A stretch of 64,000 nucleotides of DNA from Pseudomonas linyingensis (GTDB taxonomy: Bacteria; Pseudomonadota; Gammaproteobacteria; Pseudomonadales; Pseudomonadaceae): the NCBI RefSeq assembly GCF_900109175.1, contig NZ_FNZE01000019.1, positions 1 to 64,000 on the forward strand, in the 5' to 3' direction. This document shows positions 17,952-25,851 of this stretch, in pieces. The notes beneath the pieces are model-generated. The model made no database searches, was not told the origin of the DNA, and was given only the letters and a program-made list of their open reading frames with translations. The position numbers were made by a program, and so were the translations under genes. Position 1 is the stretch's first letter, and each line of letters begins with the position of its first letter.

Positions 17952-18302
17952 ATGAGCTGGATCATCACCAAATACGCTCTGACCGCTGCCGTGGTGGTCC
18001 TGGTGTCGGAAGCGGCCAAGCGCAGCGACCGCCTCGGCGGCTTCATCGCCGCCCTGCCGCTGATCACCCTGCTGACGCTGATCTGGCTCTACATCGAACG
18101 GCAGTCGGCGGAAAAGATCGCCAACCATGCCTGGTACACCTTCTGGTACGTCCTGCCCACCCTGCCGATGTTTCTCGCCTTCCCCCGACTGCTGGCCCGC
18201 ATCGGCTTCTGGCCGACCCTGCTGGCCTGCGTGGCGATCACGGTCGTCTGCTTCGGTCTGTTTGCTGTTGTGCTGCAGCGGTTCGGTATCGCGCTGCTGT
18301 GA
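17952..18302 (+). CDS. DUF3147-family small membrane protein
   Basis: 116 aa, four membrane helices covering nearly the whole chain. AKRSDRLGGFIAALPLITLL and NHAWYTFWYVLPTLPMF are family-like. Function unknown. It starts 56 bases after the preceding gene and may be cotranscribed. The 160 bases that follow hold nothing recognisable. Confidence 0.7.
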   Translation: MSWIITKYALTAAVVVLVSEAAKRSDRLGGFIAALPLITLLTLIWLYIERQSAEKIANHAWYTFWYVLPTLPMFLAFPRLLARIGFWPTLLACVAITVVCFGLFAVVLQRFGIALL

Positions 18303-18461
18303 GGGTACAGCTGGGCGAGAGGTTGGAGCAGGGTTGCTCAGGAGAGTACATATACGGGTTAGCGCTTGATCGGTTGGCCCGGGAGCGTCGCTGGCGGCGC
18401 TCCGATTCAAGGCCATATTGCGCGGGAAGTTGCGGATCAAGTCGCGGCTGAGTGACCGACT

Positions 18462-18950
18462 CTATTTTTTTTCGGAGGTACCTTTGGCATCAAGGTAACT
18501 CATGCCCCAAGGTCCGGTTCCATGAATCTGCAGGATCGCACCTTCATTTTTAGTCTCGCCGTACATCGCCATTCCAGGGGGGACAATGAACAGGTCACCA
18601 GCATTGTATGACTTGGCCTTCGCAGAATCGAACTTGTCTCCGGTAGCAAAATTGAAAGACCCCGAAATGACGGTTACCCGCTCATACCCTGGGTGCGTGT
18701 GGACACCGATTACCAGGTTCGGTGGAAGCTTCAGGCGAAATGTAAGAGGTCCCGCCGTTTTCAAATCGCCTTCGATTACAGCGATCTGCGCGCCGAGTCC
18801 GACCGATGGCGCGTCGGTCCATTTGAGTTCGGACGCAGTGACCGAAATGAAACTGGGTCCCGCGGTCTGCGTATCCGCACAGACAATGGGAGCGGCAAGC
18901 GATCCCGTCGCCACCGCTACCACGACTGCAACACTGTTGACGATGTTCAT
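18462..18950 (-). CDS. Secreted cupin-domain protein
   Basis: 162 aa. Signal peptide (MNIVNSVAVVVAVATGSLAAPIVCA), then a single cupin barrel: VIGVHTHPGYERVTVISGSFNF is cupin motif 1 with HxH and Glu ligands; AGDLFIVPPGMAMYGETKNEGAILQIHGTGP is motif 2. It is likely a periplasmic metal-dependent small-molecule or stress protein; the substrate is unknown. Base composition is visibly less GC-rich than its neighbours and the Lys/Asn content is higher, hinting at recent acquisition. Confidence 0.75.
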   Translation of the reverse strand: MNIVNSVAVVVAVATGSLAAPIVCADTQTAGPSFISVTASELKWTDAPSVGLGAQIAVIEGDLKTAGPLTFRLKLPPNLVIGVHTHPGYERVTVISGSFNFATGDKFDSAKAKSYNAGDLFIVPPGMAMYGETKNEGAILQIHGTGPWGMSYLDAKGTSEKK

Positions 18951-19164
18951 GTTGTTTAGCTCTCGCTCGAGTTGAACCGAGGTTGGTTTGGGGCACTGAA
19001 GCATGATTCAACATTGCCACCGGCCCCGGGTTGGTCCGTCAACGATCAAGCGAACCTGCGAGCAAAAGCCTAGCTTTCGCTCGGCCGGCAAGCAAAGCGG
19101 GCGCAGTTGAGCGCAGCATCCTTCTGCCCACTATCCAAGGCTCTCGCCTTCCGCCTATCCAACC
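18951..19164. other. Intergenic region upstream of the multicopper oxidase gene
   Basis: The divergent spacer (18951-19297 in total) is GC-moderate and holds no gene. The only recognised element is the CopR-type box at 19165. Confidence 0.4.
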
Positions 19165-19179
19165 TGACAAAACTGTAAT
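19165..19179 (+). promoter_or_regulatory. CopR-type copper box upstream of the multicopper oxidase gene
   Basis: TGACAAAACTGTAAT, followed by C, is the partner of the 8797 motif (10 of 15 positions plus the flanking C define the shared TGACNNAANTGTAATC pattern). It lies about 120 bases before the oxidase start, a normal distance for activation by a phosphorylated response regulator. Confidence 0.6.
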
Positions 19180-19297
19180 CTCCACCTCAGCTTCCCGACA
19201 GCTCGCCACCTTTATGGTGCACCCATACCAAAGGAGTTCCGCCCTGGGGCGGAGGGCATGGGGCGGCTCTGCGCGGGCGGCCTTCGACTGACTGGAC

Positions 19298-21190
19298 ATG
19301 AACAGCATGCAATCTGTGACTTCGCGACGAACCTTCATCAAGGGCTTGGCAGCCGGTGGCGTGCTCGCCGGCCTCGGCCTGTGGCGAGCGCCGGTGTGGG
19401 CGCTGGGCAGGCCCGGACAGCCAGGCGTGCTGGCCGGCACGCAGTTCGACCTGAGCATCGACGAACTGCCGGTCAACTTCACCGGCAAGACGCGCACCGC
19501 CGTGGCGGTCAACGGCAGCCTGCCGGCGCCGCTGCTGCGCTGGCGCGAGGGCGACGTGGTGACCCTGCGGGTGCGCAACCGCCTGAAAGAGGACACCTCG
19601 ATCCACTGGCACGGCATCCTGCTGCCGGCCAACATGGACGGCGTGCCGGGCTTCAGCTTCGCCGGCATCGCGCCGGACGGAATGTACGAGTACCAGTTCA
19701 AGGTGAAGCAGAGCGGCACCTACTGGTACCACAGCCACTCCGGCTTCCAGGAGCAGCGCGGCCTCTACGGCCCGCTGGTGATCGACCCGCTGGAGCCCGA
19801 GCCGTTCCAGTACGAGCGCGACTACGTGGTGATGCTCTCCGACTGGACCGACGAGGACCCGGCGCGGGTGCTGGCCAAGCTGAAGAAACGCTCCGACTAC
19901 TACAACCAGCACCGCCGCACGGTCGGCGACTTCATCCGCGACGTGAGCGACAAGGGCTGGAGCGACACCCTCAGCGAACGCTGGGCCTGGGCGCAGATGA
20001 ACATGAGCCCGACCGATCTGGCCGACGTCAGCGGCGCCACCTACACCTACCTGCTCAACGGCCAGGCGCCGGACGGCAACTGGACCGCTCTGTTCCAGCC
20101 GGGCGAGCGCATCCGCCTGCGCCTGATCAACGCCGCGGCGATGAGCTACTTCGACTTCCGCATCCCCGGCCTCAAGCTCACCGTGGTCGCCGCCGACGGC
20201 CAGAACGTCGAGCCGGTGGAGGTCGACGAAATCCGTCTGGGCGTGGCGGAAACCTACGACGTGATCGTCACCCCCGATGGCAGTCAGGACGCCTATACCC
20301 TGTTCGCCCAGTCCATGGACCGCAGCGGCTACGCCCGCGGCACCCTGGCCGTGCGCGAGGGTTTGAGCGCGCCGGTACCCGAGCCCGATCCGCGTCCCGA
20401 GCTGAGCATGGCCGACATGGGCCATGGCGATCATGGCGCGCACGGCGGTGCCGACGCACACGCCAGCCATGGCGGCGCCGCTGCGGCGGCCGGTGCCATG
20501 GATCATTCCGCGATGAACCACGCCAGCATGAACCACGGCGCCGCGGCGCAGGGCGGGATGAACCCAGCGGCCATGACCGGGATGGATCACGGGCAGATGG
20601 CGGGCATGGACCACGGTAGCATGGCCGGCATGGACCACGGCACGACCACCGCCGCGGCCATCGCCATGCAGGGCCACCCGGCCAGCGAGGCCGGCAATCC
20701 GCTGATCGACATGCAGACCATGGCGCCCATCGCCAAACTGGACGACCCGGGCATCGGCCTGCGCGACAACGGTCGCCGCGTGCTGACCTACGCCGACCTG
20801 CGCAGCCGCTTCGCCGACCCGGACGGCCGCACGCCGAGCCGCACTCTCGAACTGCACCTGACCGGCCACATGGAGCGCTTCGCCTGGTCGATCGACGGGG
20901 TGGCGTTTGCCCACGCCGAGCCGATCCGCCTGAAATACGGCGAGCGCGTGCGCATCGTGCTGGTCAACGACACCATGATGCACCACCCCATCCACCTGCA
21001 TGGTCTGTGGAGCGATCTGGAAGACGAACAGGGCAACTTCAAGGTGCGCAAGCACACCATCGACATGCCACCCGGCTCGGTACGCAGCTATCGCGTCACC
21101 GCCGACGCGCTCGGCCGCTGGGCCTACCACTGTCACATGCTGATGCACATGGACCTCGGGATGTTCCGCGAAGTCCGCGTCGAAGAATGA
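19298..21190 (+). CDS. copA: Periplasmic multicopper oxidase, copper resistance CopA/PcoA type
   Basis: 630 aa. A Tat signal (SRRTFIKGLAAGGVLAGLGL) directs folded export. Copper ligands: HWHGILLP, YWYHSHSGF, HPIHLHGLW and the C-terminal HCHMLMHMDLGMF with the type-1 Cys. Residues ~370-450 form a Met/His-rich insert with repeated MDHGxM and MNHxxM units, a Cu-binding region. It oxidises Cu(I) to the less permeable Cu(II). First of four collinear genes. Distinct from the P-type ATPase at 8877, which shares the symbol copA. The ribosome site before the ATG is poor, so the exact start is less sure. Confidence 0.9.
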   Translation: MNSMQSVTSRRTFIKGLAAGGVLAGLGLWRAPVWALGRPGQPGVLAGTQFDLSIDELPVNFTGKTRTAVAVNGSLPAPLLRWREGDVVTLRVRNRLKEDTSIHWHGILLPANMDGVPGFSFAGIAPDGMYEYQFKVKQSGTYWYHSHSGFQEQRGLYGPLVIDPLEPEPFQYERDYVVMLSDWTDEDPARVLAKLKKRSDYYNQHRRTVGDFIRDVSDKGWSDTLSERWAWAQMNMSPTDLADVSGATYTYLLNGQAPDGNWTALFQPGERIRLRLINAAAMSYFDFRIPGLKLTVVAADGQNVEPVEVDEIRLGVAETYDVIVTPDGSQDAYTLFAQSMDRSGYARGTLAVREGLSAPVPEPDPRPELSMADMGHGDHGAHGGADAHASHGGAAAAAGAMDHSAMNHASMNHGAAAQGGMNPAAMTGMDHGQMAGMDHGSMAGMDHGTTTAAAIAMQGHPASEAGNPLIDMQTMAPIAKLDDPGIGLRDNGRRVLTYADLRSRFADPDGRTPSRTLELHLTGHMERFAWSIDGVAFAHAEPIRLKYGERVRIVLVNDTMMHHPIHLHGLWSDLEDEQGNFKVRKHTIDMPPGSVRSYRVTADALGRWAYHCHMLMHMDLGMFREVRVEE

Positions 21191-21201
21191 GGAGATACCC
21201 G

Positions 21202-21618
21202 ATGATCGCCAACACCAAGCGCAATACCCTGTTCGCCGCCACCCTGACCCTCGGCCTGCTGGGCGCCCTGCAACTGCCGCAGGCCGTGGCGCAGAGCGAA
21301 CACGATGGACACCATCCGCAGTCCGCTCAGGCTGCCGGCAAGCAGGGCCCGTCCACCATGGGCCAGGGGCAGATGCCACAGGGCGGCATGATGGACCACA
21401 GCCAGATGAACCAAGGGCAGATGAATCAGGGCCAGATGATGGATCACGGCTCGATGGACCATGGCCAGACGATGCAGCAGATGCACGACCAGCACATGAA
21501 CCACGGCCAGATGGATCACGGCAACATGGGCCAGGGACAGATGAACCACGGCAGCATGCCGCCGGCCAAGGCCGCGCCAAACACCCAAAGCACCAAGGAT
21601 GGGAAAGATGGCCAGTAA
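21202..21618 (+). CDS. Secreted Met/His/Gln-rich copper-binding protein
   Basis: 138 aa. Signal peptide ([22 protein letters not shown], cleavage near residue 32), then low-complexity repeats of MNQGQ, MDHGxM and MNHGQM units, about twelve Met-His/Gln blocks, and a Lys-rich tail. The composition is that of a periplasmic Cu sponge. It starts 11 bases after copA and its 3' end overlaps copB, so the genes are translationally linked. It resembles the Met/His-rich N-terminal domain of CopB as a free protein. Confidence 0.75.
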   Translation: MIANTKRNTLFAATLTLGLLGALQLPQAVAQSEHDGHHPQSAQAAGKQGPSTMGQGQMPQGGMMDHSQMNQGQMNQGQMMDHGSMDHGQTMQQMHDQHMNHGQMDHGNMGQGQMNHGSMPPAKAAPNTQSTKDGKDGQ

Positions 21619-22588
21619 GCTTCCTCTAGTTCTGGTCCTGAGCCTGGGCGCGACCAGCGCCACCCAGGCCGCTGAGCCGATGGACCACTCGGCCCATGCC
21701 GGCCATGGCCAAGCGGCCCCCGCCCTGCACGGGCACGACGGCCATCTCCGGCCGCCCGTGACCCCGGCGGCATCCGGGCATGACATGCCGATGATGGACC
21801 ATCGCAGCATGGACCACGGCCAGCTGCCGCATGCCCCCATGCCAAGCAGCGCGCACGACCACCATGCCACCGGCTACCCGGGCGCACCGGTGCCGGCACT
21901 GACCGACGCCGACCGCGCCGCCGCCTTCCCCGACCTGCCGCCGCATGCCATGCACCAGGGCGGGACCAACTACCTGTTCCTCGCCGATCAGCTGGAATGG
22001 CAGGACGCCGACGAGGGCAGTGCGCTGAGCTGGGATCTGAGCGGCTGGATCGGCGGCGACATCGACCGCCTGGCATTCCGCTCCGAGGGCGAGCGGATCG
22101 ACGGCCACACCGAGGAAGCCGAGCTGCAGCTGCTGTGGAGCCACGCCATCGGCCCCTGGTGGGAAACCGTGGCCGGCGTGCGCCAGGACTTCAAGCCCGG
22201 CTCGCCGCAGACCTGGGCCGCCTTAGGCGTGCAGGGCATGCCGCTGTATGGCCTGGAGACCGAAGCCACCGCATTCCTCGGCGAAGGGGGCCAGAGCGCC
22301 CTTCGTCTGGGCGCCGAATATGACATCCTGCTGACCAACCGGCTGATCCTGCAGCCCGCCGCTGAGGCCAACCTGTACGGGCGCAACGACGACGAGCGCG
22401 GCGTTGGCTCAGGCTTCAGCGATCTCGAGCTGGGCCTGCGCCTGCGCTACGAGATCCGCCGCGAGTTCGCCCCCTACATCGGCGTGAACTGGACGCGCGC
22501 CTACGGCAACAGCGCCGACCTGCTGCGCGAGGACGGCGAAGACGTCAGCGAAGCGCGCCTGGTCGCAGGTATCCGCTTCTGGTTCTAA
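21608..22588 (+). CDS. copB: Copper resistance outer-membrane protein CopB
   Basis: 326 aa. Signal peptide ([17 protein letters not shown]), a His/Met-rich stretch at residues ~22-85 ([22 protein letters not shown]), and a C-terminal ~220-residue beta-barrel ([81 protein letters not shown]), ending with aromatic Phe as outer-membrane proteins do. It probably exports or sequesters copper at the outer membrane. It overlaps the preceding gene by 11 bases; the ATG at 21608 is preferred for its AAGGA site over the one at 21599. Confidence 0.9.
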   Translation: MASKLPLVLVLSLGATSATQAAEPMDHSAHAGHGQAAPALHGHDGHLRPPVTPAASGHDMPMMDHRSMDHGQLPHAPMPSSAHDHHATGYPGAPVPALTDADRAAAFPDLPPHAMHQGGTNYLFLADQLEWQDADEGSALSWDLSGWIGGDIDRLAFRSEGERIDGHTEEAELQLLWSHAIGPWWETVAGVRQDFKPGSPQTWAALGVQGMPLYGLETEATAFLGEGGQSALRLGAEYDILLTNRLILQPAAEANLYGRNDDERGVGSGFSDLELGLRLRYEIRREFAPYIGVNWTRAYGNSADLLREDGEDVSEARLVAGIRFWF

Positions 22589-22602
22589 GAGACGCCCACC
22601 CG

Positions 22603-23316
22603 ATGATAAGAACGATAAAAACCCTGACCCTGGCCAGCCTTGCGGGCACCGTTGTCGTAGGCGGCGTCATTTACGCGGGCCTGATCAACGTAGGCGCCGA
22701 CGATCCGCATCTGGACAGCGTGCATGCCCTGCTGAGCGCCACCCGCGAGCGCTCGATTGCCGTACGCGCCGCCGATATCCCCGTACCCGACCTGAACGAC
22801 GCCGAGCTGGTTCGCCGCGGTGCCGGCAACTACCAGTCCATGTGCATCGGCTGCCACCTGGCGCCGGGCATGGCGCCGACCGAGCTGAGCCAGAACCTCT
22901 ACCCGGCGCCGCCCAACCTGGCGCAGATCGGCGCCAGCGGCAATCCGTCAGTCGCCTTCTGGATCATCAAGCACGGCATCAAGGCCAGCGGCATGCCGGC
23001 CTGGGGCAAGAGCATGGGCGACGAGCACATCTGGGGCATGGTCGCCTTCCTGCAGCAGCTGCCCAGCCTGGACGCCGCGCAGTACCGCGCCCTGGTGGCA
23101 GCCAGCGACGGCCACTCCCACGGCGGCGGGGAAACCGACATGCACGACCACAGCCAGCAGCATGACGCTCCCGCTGCCGCGGACGACCACCATGCACCGG
23201 CAGCCAGCCATCACGGCAGCACTCAGGGCCACGACCAGGAAGTCACCAGCGCACCGGCTGCACCGGAGAAGAAGGTCCACTTGCATGCCGATGGCAAGGA
23301 GCATGTGCACCACTGA
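22603..23316 (+). CDS. Membrane-anchored cytochrome c with a His-rich metal-binding tail
   Basis: 237 aa. An uncleaved or signal-anchor helix at ~8-28 (LASLAGTVVVGGVIYAGLI), then a class I cytochrome c domain at ~70-160: MCIGCH binds heme covalently; the axial Met is probably in IKASGMPAW. Residues ~167-237 are His/Asp/Ala-rich (HSHGGGETDMHDHSQQHD, ending KEHVHH), about 15 His. The gene follows copB by 14 bases. It may pass electrons from the multicopper oxidase and bind copper itself. The tail is unusual for a c-type cytochrome. Confidence 0.82.
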   Translation: MIRTIKTLTLASLAGTVVVGGVIYAGLINVGADDPHLDSVHALLSATRERSIAVRAADIPVPDLNDAELVRRGAGNYQSMCIGCHLAPGMAPTELSQNLYPAPPNLAQIGASGNPSVAFWIIKHGIKASGMPAWGKSMGDEHIWGMVAFLQQLPSLDAAQYRALVAASDGHSHGGGETDMHDHSQQHDAPAAADDHHAPAASHHGSTQGHDQEVTSAPAAPEKKVHLHADGKEHVHH

Positions 23317-23329
23317 TTGAGCCAGCCCA

Positions 23330-23352
23330 GCCCCACGCGCCGTCGGTGGGGC
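23330..23352 (+). terminator. Candidate terminator after the cop operon
   Basis: GCCCCAC and GTGGGGC form a 7-bp stem around a 9-base loop directly after the cytochrome gene. The T-tract is weak, so termination strength is uncertain. Confidence 0.4.
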
Positions 23353-23398
23353 AAAACTGTTAGACTGGCGCGGTTTTTTCCAGCCCGTGAGTGTTGCC

Positions 23399-23755
23399 GT
23401 GGAACTCTTTAAAGAATTCACCTTCGAAGCCGCCCATCTCCTGCCCCATGTACCGCAGGGCCACAAGTGCGGGCGTCTTCATGGCCATTCGTTCCGCGTG
23501 GCGATCTACATCGAGGGCGAGGTCGATCCCTATACCGGCTGGATCCGTGATTTCGGCGAGATCAAGGCGATCTTCAAGCCGATCTACGACCGCCTCGACC
23601 ACTACTATTTGAACGACATCCCCGGTCTGGAAAACCCCACCAGCGAGAACCTGTCCAAGTGGATCTGGCAGCAGCTCAAGCCGCAGTTGCCCGAGCTGTC
23701 ACGGGTGCGCGTGCACGAGACCTGCACCAGCGGCTGCGAATACCGCGGCGACTGA
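23399..23755 (+). CDS. queD: 6-carboxy-5,6,7,8-tetrahydropterin synthase
   Basis: 118 aa. QueD converts 7,8-dihydroneopterin triphosphate in queuosine (preQ0) biosynthesis. Zinc ligands: His of FEAAHLLP, and HGHSFRV with the paired histidines; CGRLHGH includes the catalytic Cys. The C-terminal [15 protein letters not shown] matches the family. GTG at 23399 is used (MELFKEFTF...); an alternative GTG at 23387 adds four residues. Confidence 0.9.
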   Translation: MELFKEFTFEAAHLLPHVPQGHKCGRLHGHSFRVAIYIEGEVDPYTGWIRDFGEIKAIFKPIYDRLDHYYLNDIPGLENPTSENLSKWIWQQLKPQLPELSRVRVHETCTSGCEYRGD

Positions 23756-23863
23756 GTCCGCTTGTCGGCATCCCCTCGCCGCGCACCGACGCGCCCGATG
23801 CCGGCGCCCGGCCTTACGACCGCGCGCCGGGTGGATGACACGCAATCCGCCCTTTTCGCCCCG

Positions 23864-24616
23864 ATGAACGCCCCCCAAGCGTCGCGCCGCCGCGAACGCG
23901 GCCTCGACCTGGTCAAGTGGCTGGCCCTGCTGAGCATGGCCATCGACCACCTGCGCTTCCTGATTCCCGATCACCCGCTGCTGGCCTGGAGCTTCGTCCC
24001 CGGCCGGCTGGCCTTTCCGCTGTTCTGCCTGGCGCTGGCCGTCAACCTGGCGCGCAGCCGGCCGGGCGTCTTCGGCCGCTCCGAGCAGCGCTACATCGGC
24101 GCCCTGCTACTGTTCGCCGTGCTCAGCGAGCCGGCCCACGACCTGATGTTGGGCAATGCCCACAAGCTGAATATCCTCATCACCCTGGCTCTGGGCTGGG
24201 GCGTCGCCTGGTGTGCCAATACCCTGCAGCGCGGGCCGCTGCTGCTCGCCGGCCTGATGCTGGCGGGAGCCGGCTGGCTGAGCGCCAACCTGACCTACGG
24301 CATGCTCGGCGTGCTGCTGCCGACCCTGTGCCTGCTCGCCCTGCAGCGTGGCGGCCCCTGGCCGGCGCTGGCGACGCTGGTGGTACTGCTGGCCAACCTG
24401 ACGCCGCGCCTCGGCGCCGCCCTGCTCGCCGGGCAACCGCGCGACTGGCTGATCGCCGCCAGCTGCCTGGCAGCCCTGCCACTGGGCTTCTGGCTGCTGC
24501 GCACGCCGCTGGCGGAGCGCCTGCGCGTGCCGCCCGTCGGTCGCTGGGCCTACTTCTTCTATCCGCTGCACATGCTGGCGATCGCCGCAGCCGCCTGGCT
24601 GTTGCGCATGCCTTGA
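23864..24616 (+). CDS. TraX-family membrane protein
   Basis: 250 aa with about eight membrane helices. KWLALLSMAIDHLRF and the C-terminal GRWAYFFYPLHMLAI are diagnostic of TraX-like proteins, a group including F-pilin acetylase and chromosomal homologues of unknown target. It may acetylate a protein or surface molecule. The start at 23864 (MNAPQ) is chosen because the ~34 upstream residues are Arg/Pro-rich and unlike the family. It ends 11 bases before sbcD. Confidence 0.75.
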   Translation: MNAPQASRRRERGLDLVKWLALLSMAIDHLRFLIPDHPLLAWSFVPGRLAFPLFCLALAVNLARSRPGVFGRSEQRYIGALLLFAVLSEPAHDLMLGNAHKLNILITLALGWGVAWCANTLQRGPLLLAGLMLAGAGWLSANLTYGMLGVLLPTLCLLALQRGGPWPALATLVVLLANLTPRLGAALLAGQPRDWLIAASCLAALPLGFWLLRTPLAERLRVPPVGRWAYFFYPLHMLAIAAAAWLLRMP

Positions 24617-24627
24617 GGGAGCAAATC

Positions 24628-25851
24628 ATGCGCCTGATCCACACCTCCGACTGGCACCTAGGGCAGACCCTGCATGGCCAGGAGCGGGACTTTGAACACG
24701 CCGCCTTCCTCGCCTGGCTGCTCGAGCAACTGGTGGCGCAGCAGGCCGACGCCCTGCTGATCGCCGGCGACGTCTTCGATACGGTCAACCCGCCGCTCAA
24801 GGCGCAGGAACGCCTGTACGACTTCATCGTCACCGCCCATCAGCGCCTGCCGCGCCTCGACATCGTGATGATCGCCGGCAACCACGACTCCGGCGGGCGC
24901 ATCGAGCTGCCGGCGCCCTTGATGCGCCGCCTCAACGCCCATGCCCTGGGCCGGGTGAACTGGCTGGACGACGGCAACCTGGACAGCGCGCGCCTGCTGC
25001 TGCCGCTGCATCGCGCCGACGGATCGGTGGGTGCCTGGTGCCTGGCCCTGCCGTTCCTGCGCACGGCCGAGGTCACCGGCGGCGAGGTGGGCGACGACTA
25101 CCTCGCCGGCATCGACAAGGTGCACCGCGAGCTGATCGCCGCCGCCGAAGCGCAGCGCGCGCCCGATCAGGCACTGGTCGCCGTCAGCCATGCGCACATG
25201 GCCGGGGCCGCGGTGTCCGAGGACTCCGAGCGCAACATCGTCATCGGCAACGCCGAGGCGCTGCCGGCCAGCCTGTTCCCCGAAGCCGTCGCCTACGCTG
25301 CCCTCGGCCACCTGCACAAGCCGCAGCAGGTCACCGGCCAGGCGCGCATCCGCTACAGCGGCGCACCGCTGCCGCTGTCGTTCGCCGAGGTCAACTATCC
25401 ACACCAGGTACTGCTGGTCGAACTGGACGGCGCGCATCTGCGCAGCGTCGAACCGCTGCGCGTGCCGCGCGCGGTGGACATGCTGCGCATCGGCCCGGCG
25501 CCGCTGGCCGAGGTGCTCGAACTGCTTGCCGCCCTCCCCGCTTCCGAGCTGCCGCGCGAGCGCCAACCGTGGCTGGAGGTGCGCGTGCAGCTGGAGCAAC
25601 CGCAGCCCGACCTGCGCCAGCAGATCGAGACCGCGCTGGACGGCAAGGGCTGCCGCCTGGTGCGCATCGCCAGCGAATACCGCGGCAGCCAGGAAGAGGC
25701 GCCGCCACTGGTCGGCCTCGACCAGCTCAGCCCGCAGGAGCTGTTCCGCCGCAGCTGGCAGGCGGAATACGGCAATGAAGCCGACGCCCAGGTGCTGCAG
25801 GACTTCATGACCCTGTTGCAGGCTGTGGAACTCGAAGGAGAACCGGCATGA
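24628..25851 (+). CDS. sbcD: Nuclease SbcCD subunit D
   Basis: 407 aa. Calcineurin-like phosphoesterase motifs: TSDWHLGQ, LIAGDVFD, AGNHDSGG, VSHAHM and LGHLHKPQ, supplying the two-metal active site. With SbcC it cleaves DNA hairpins and protein-blocked ends during repair. An AGGGAG ribosome site precedes the ATG. The stop overlaps the sbcC start (ATGA). Confidence 0.95.
   Translation: MRLIHTSDWHLGQTLHGQERDFEHAAFLAWLLEQLVAQQADALLIAGDVFDTVNPPLKAQERLYDFIVTAHQRLPRLDIVMIAGNHDSGGRIELPAPLMRRLNAHALGRVNWLDDGNLDSARLLLPLHRADGSVGAWCLALPFLRTAEVTGGEVGDDYLAGIDKVHRELIAAAEAQRAPDQALVAVSHAHMAGAAVSEDSERNIVIGNAEALPASLFPEAVAYAALGHLHKPQQVTGQARIRYSGAPLPLSFAEVNYPHQVLLVELDGAHLRSVEPLRVPRAVDMLRIGPAPLAEVLELLAALPASELPRERQPWLEVRVQLEQPQPDLRQQIETALDGKGCRLVRIASEYRGSQEEAPPLVGLDQLSPQELFRRSWQAEYGNEADAQVLQDFMTLLQAVELEGEPA

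Noticed and set aside
20400-20650. Repeats in the multicopper oxidase gene as a separate DNA repeat
   Set aside because: They encode the Met/His-rich insert and keep the reading frame.
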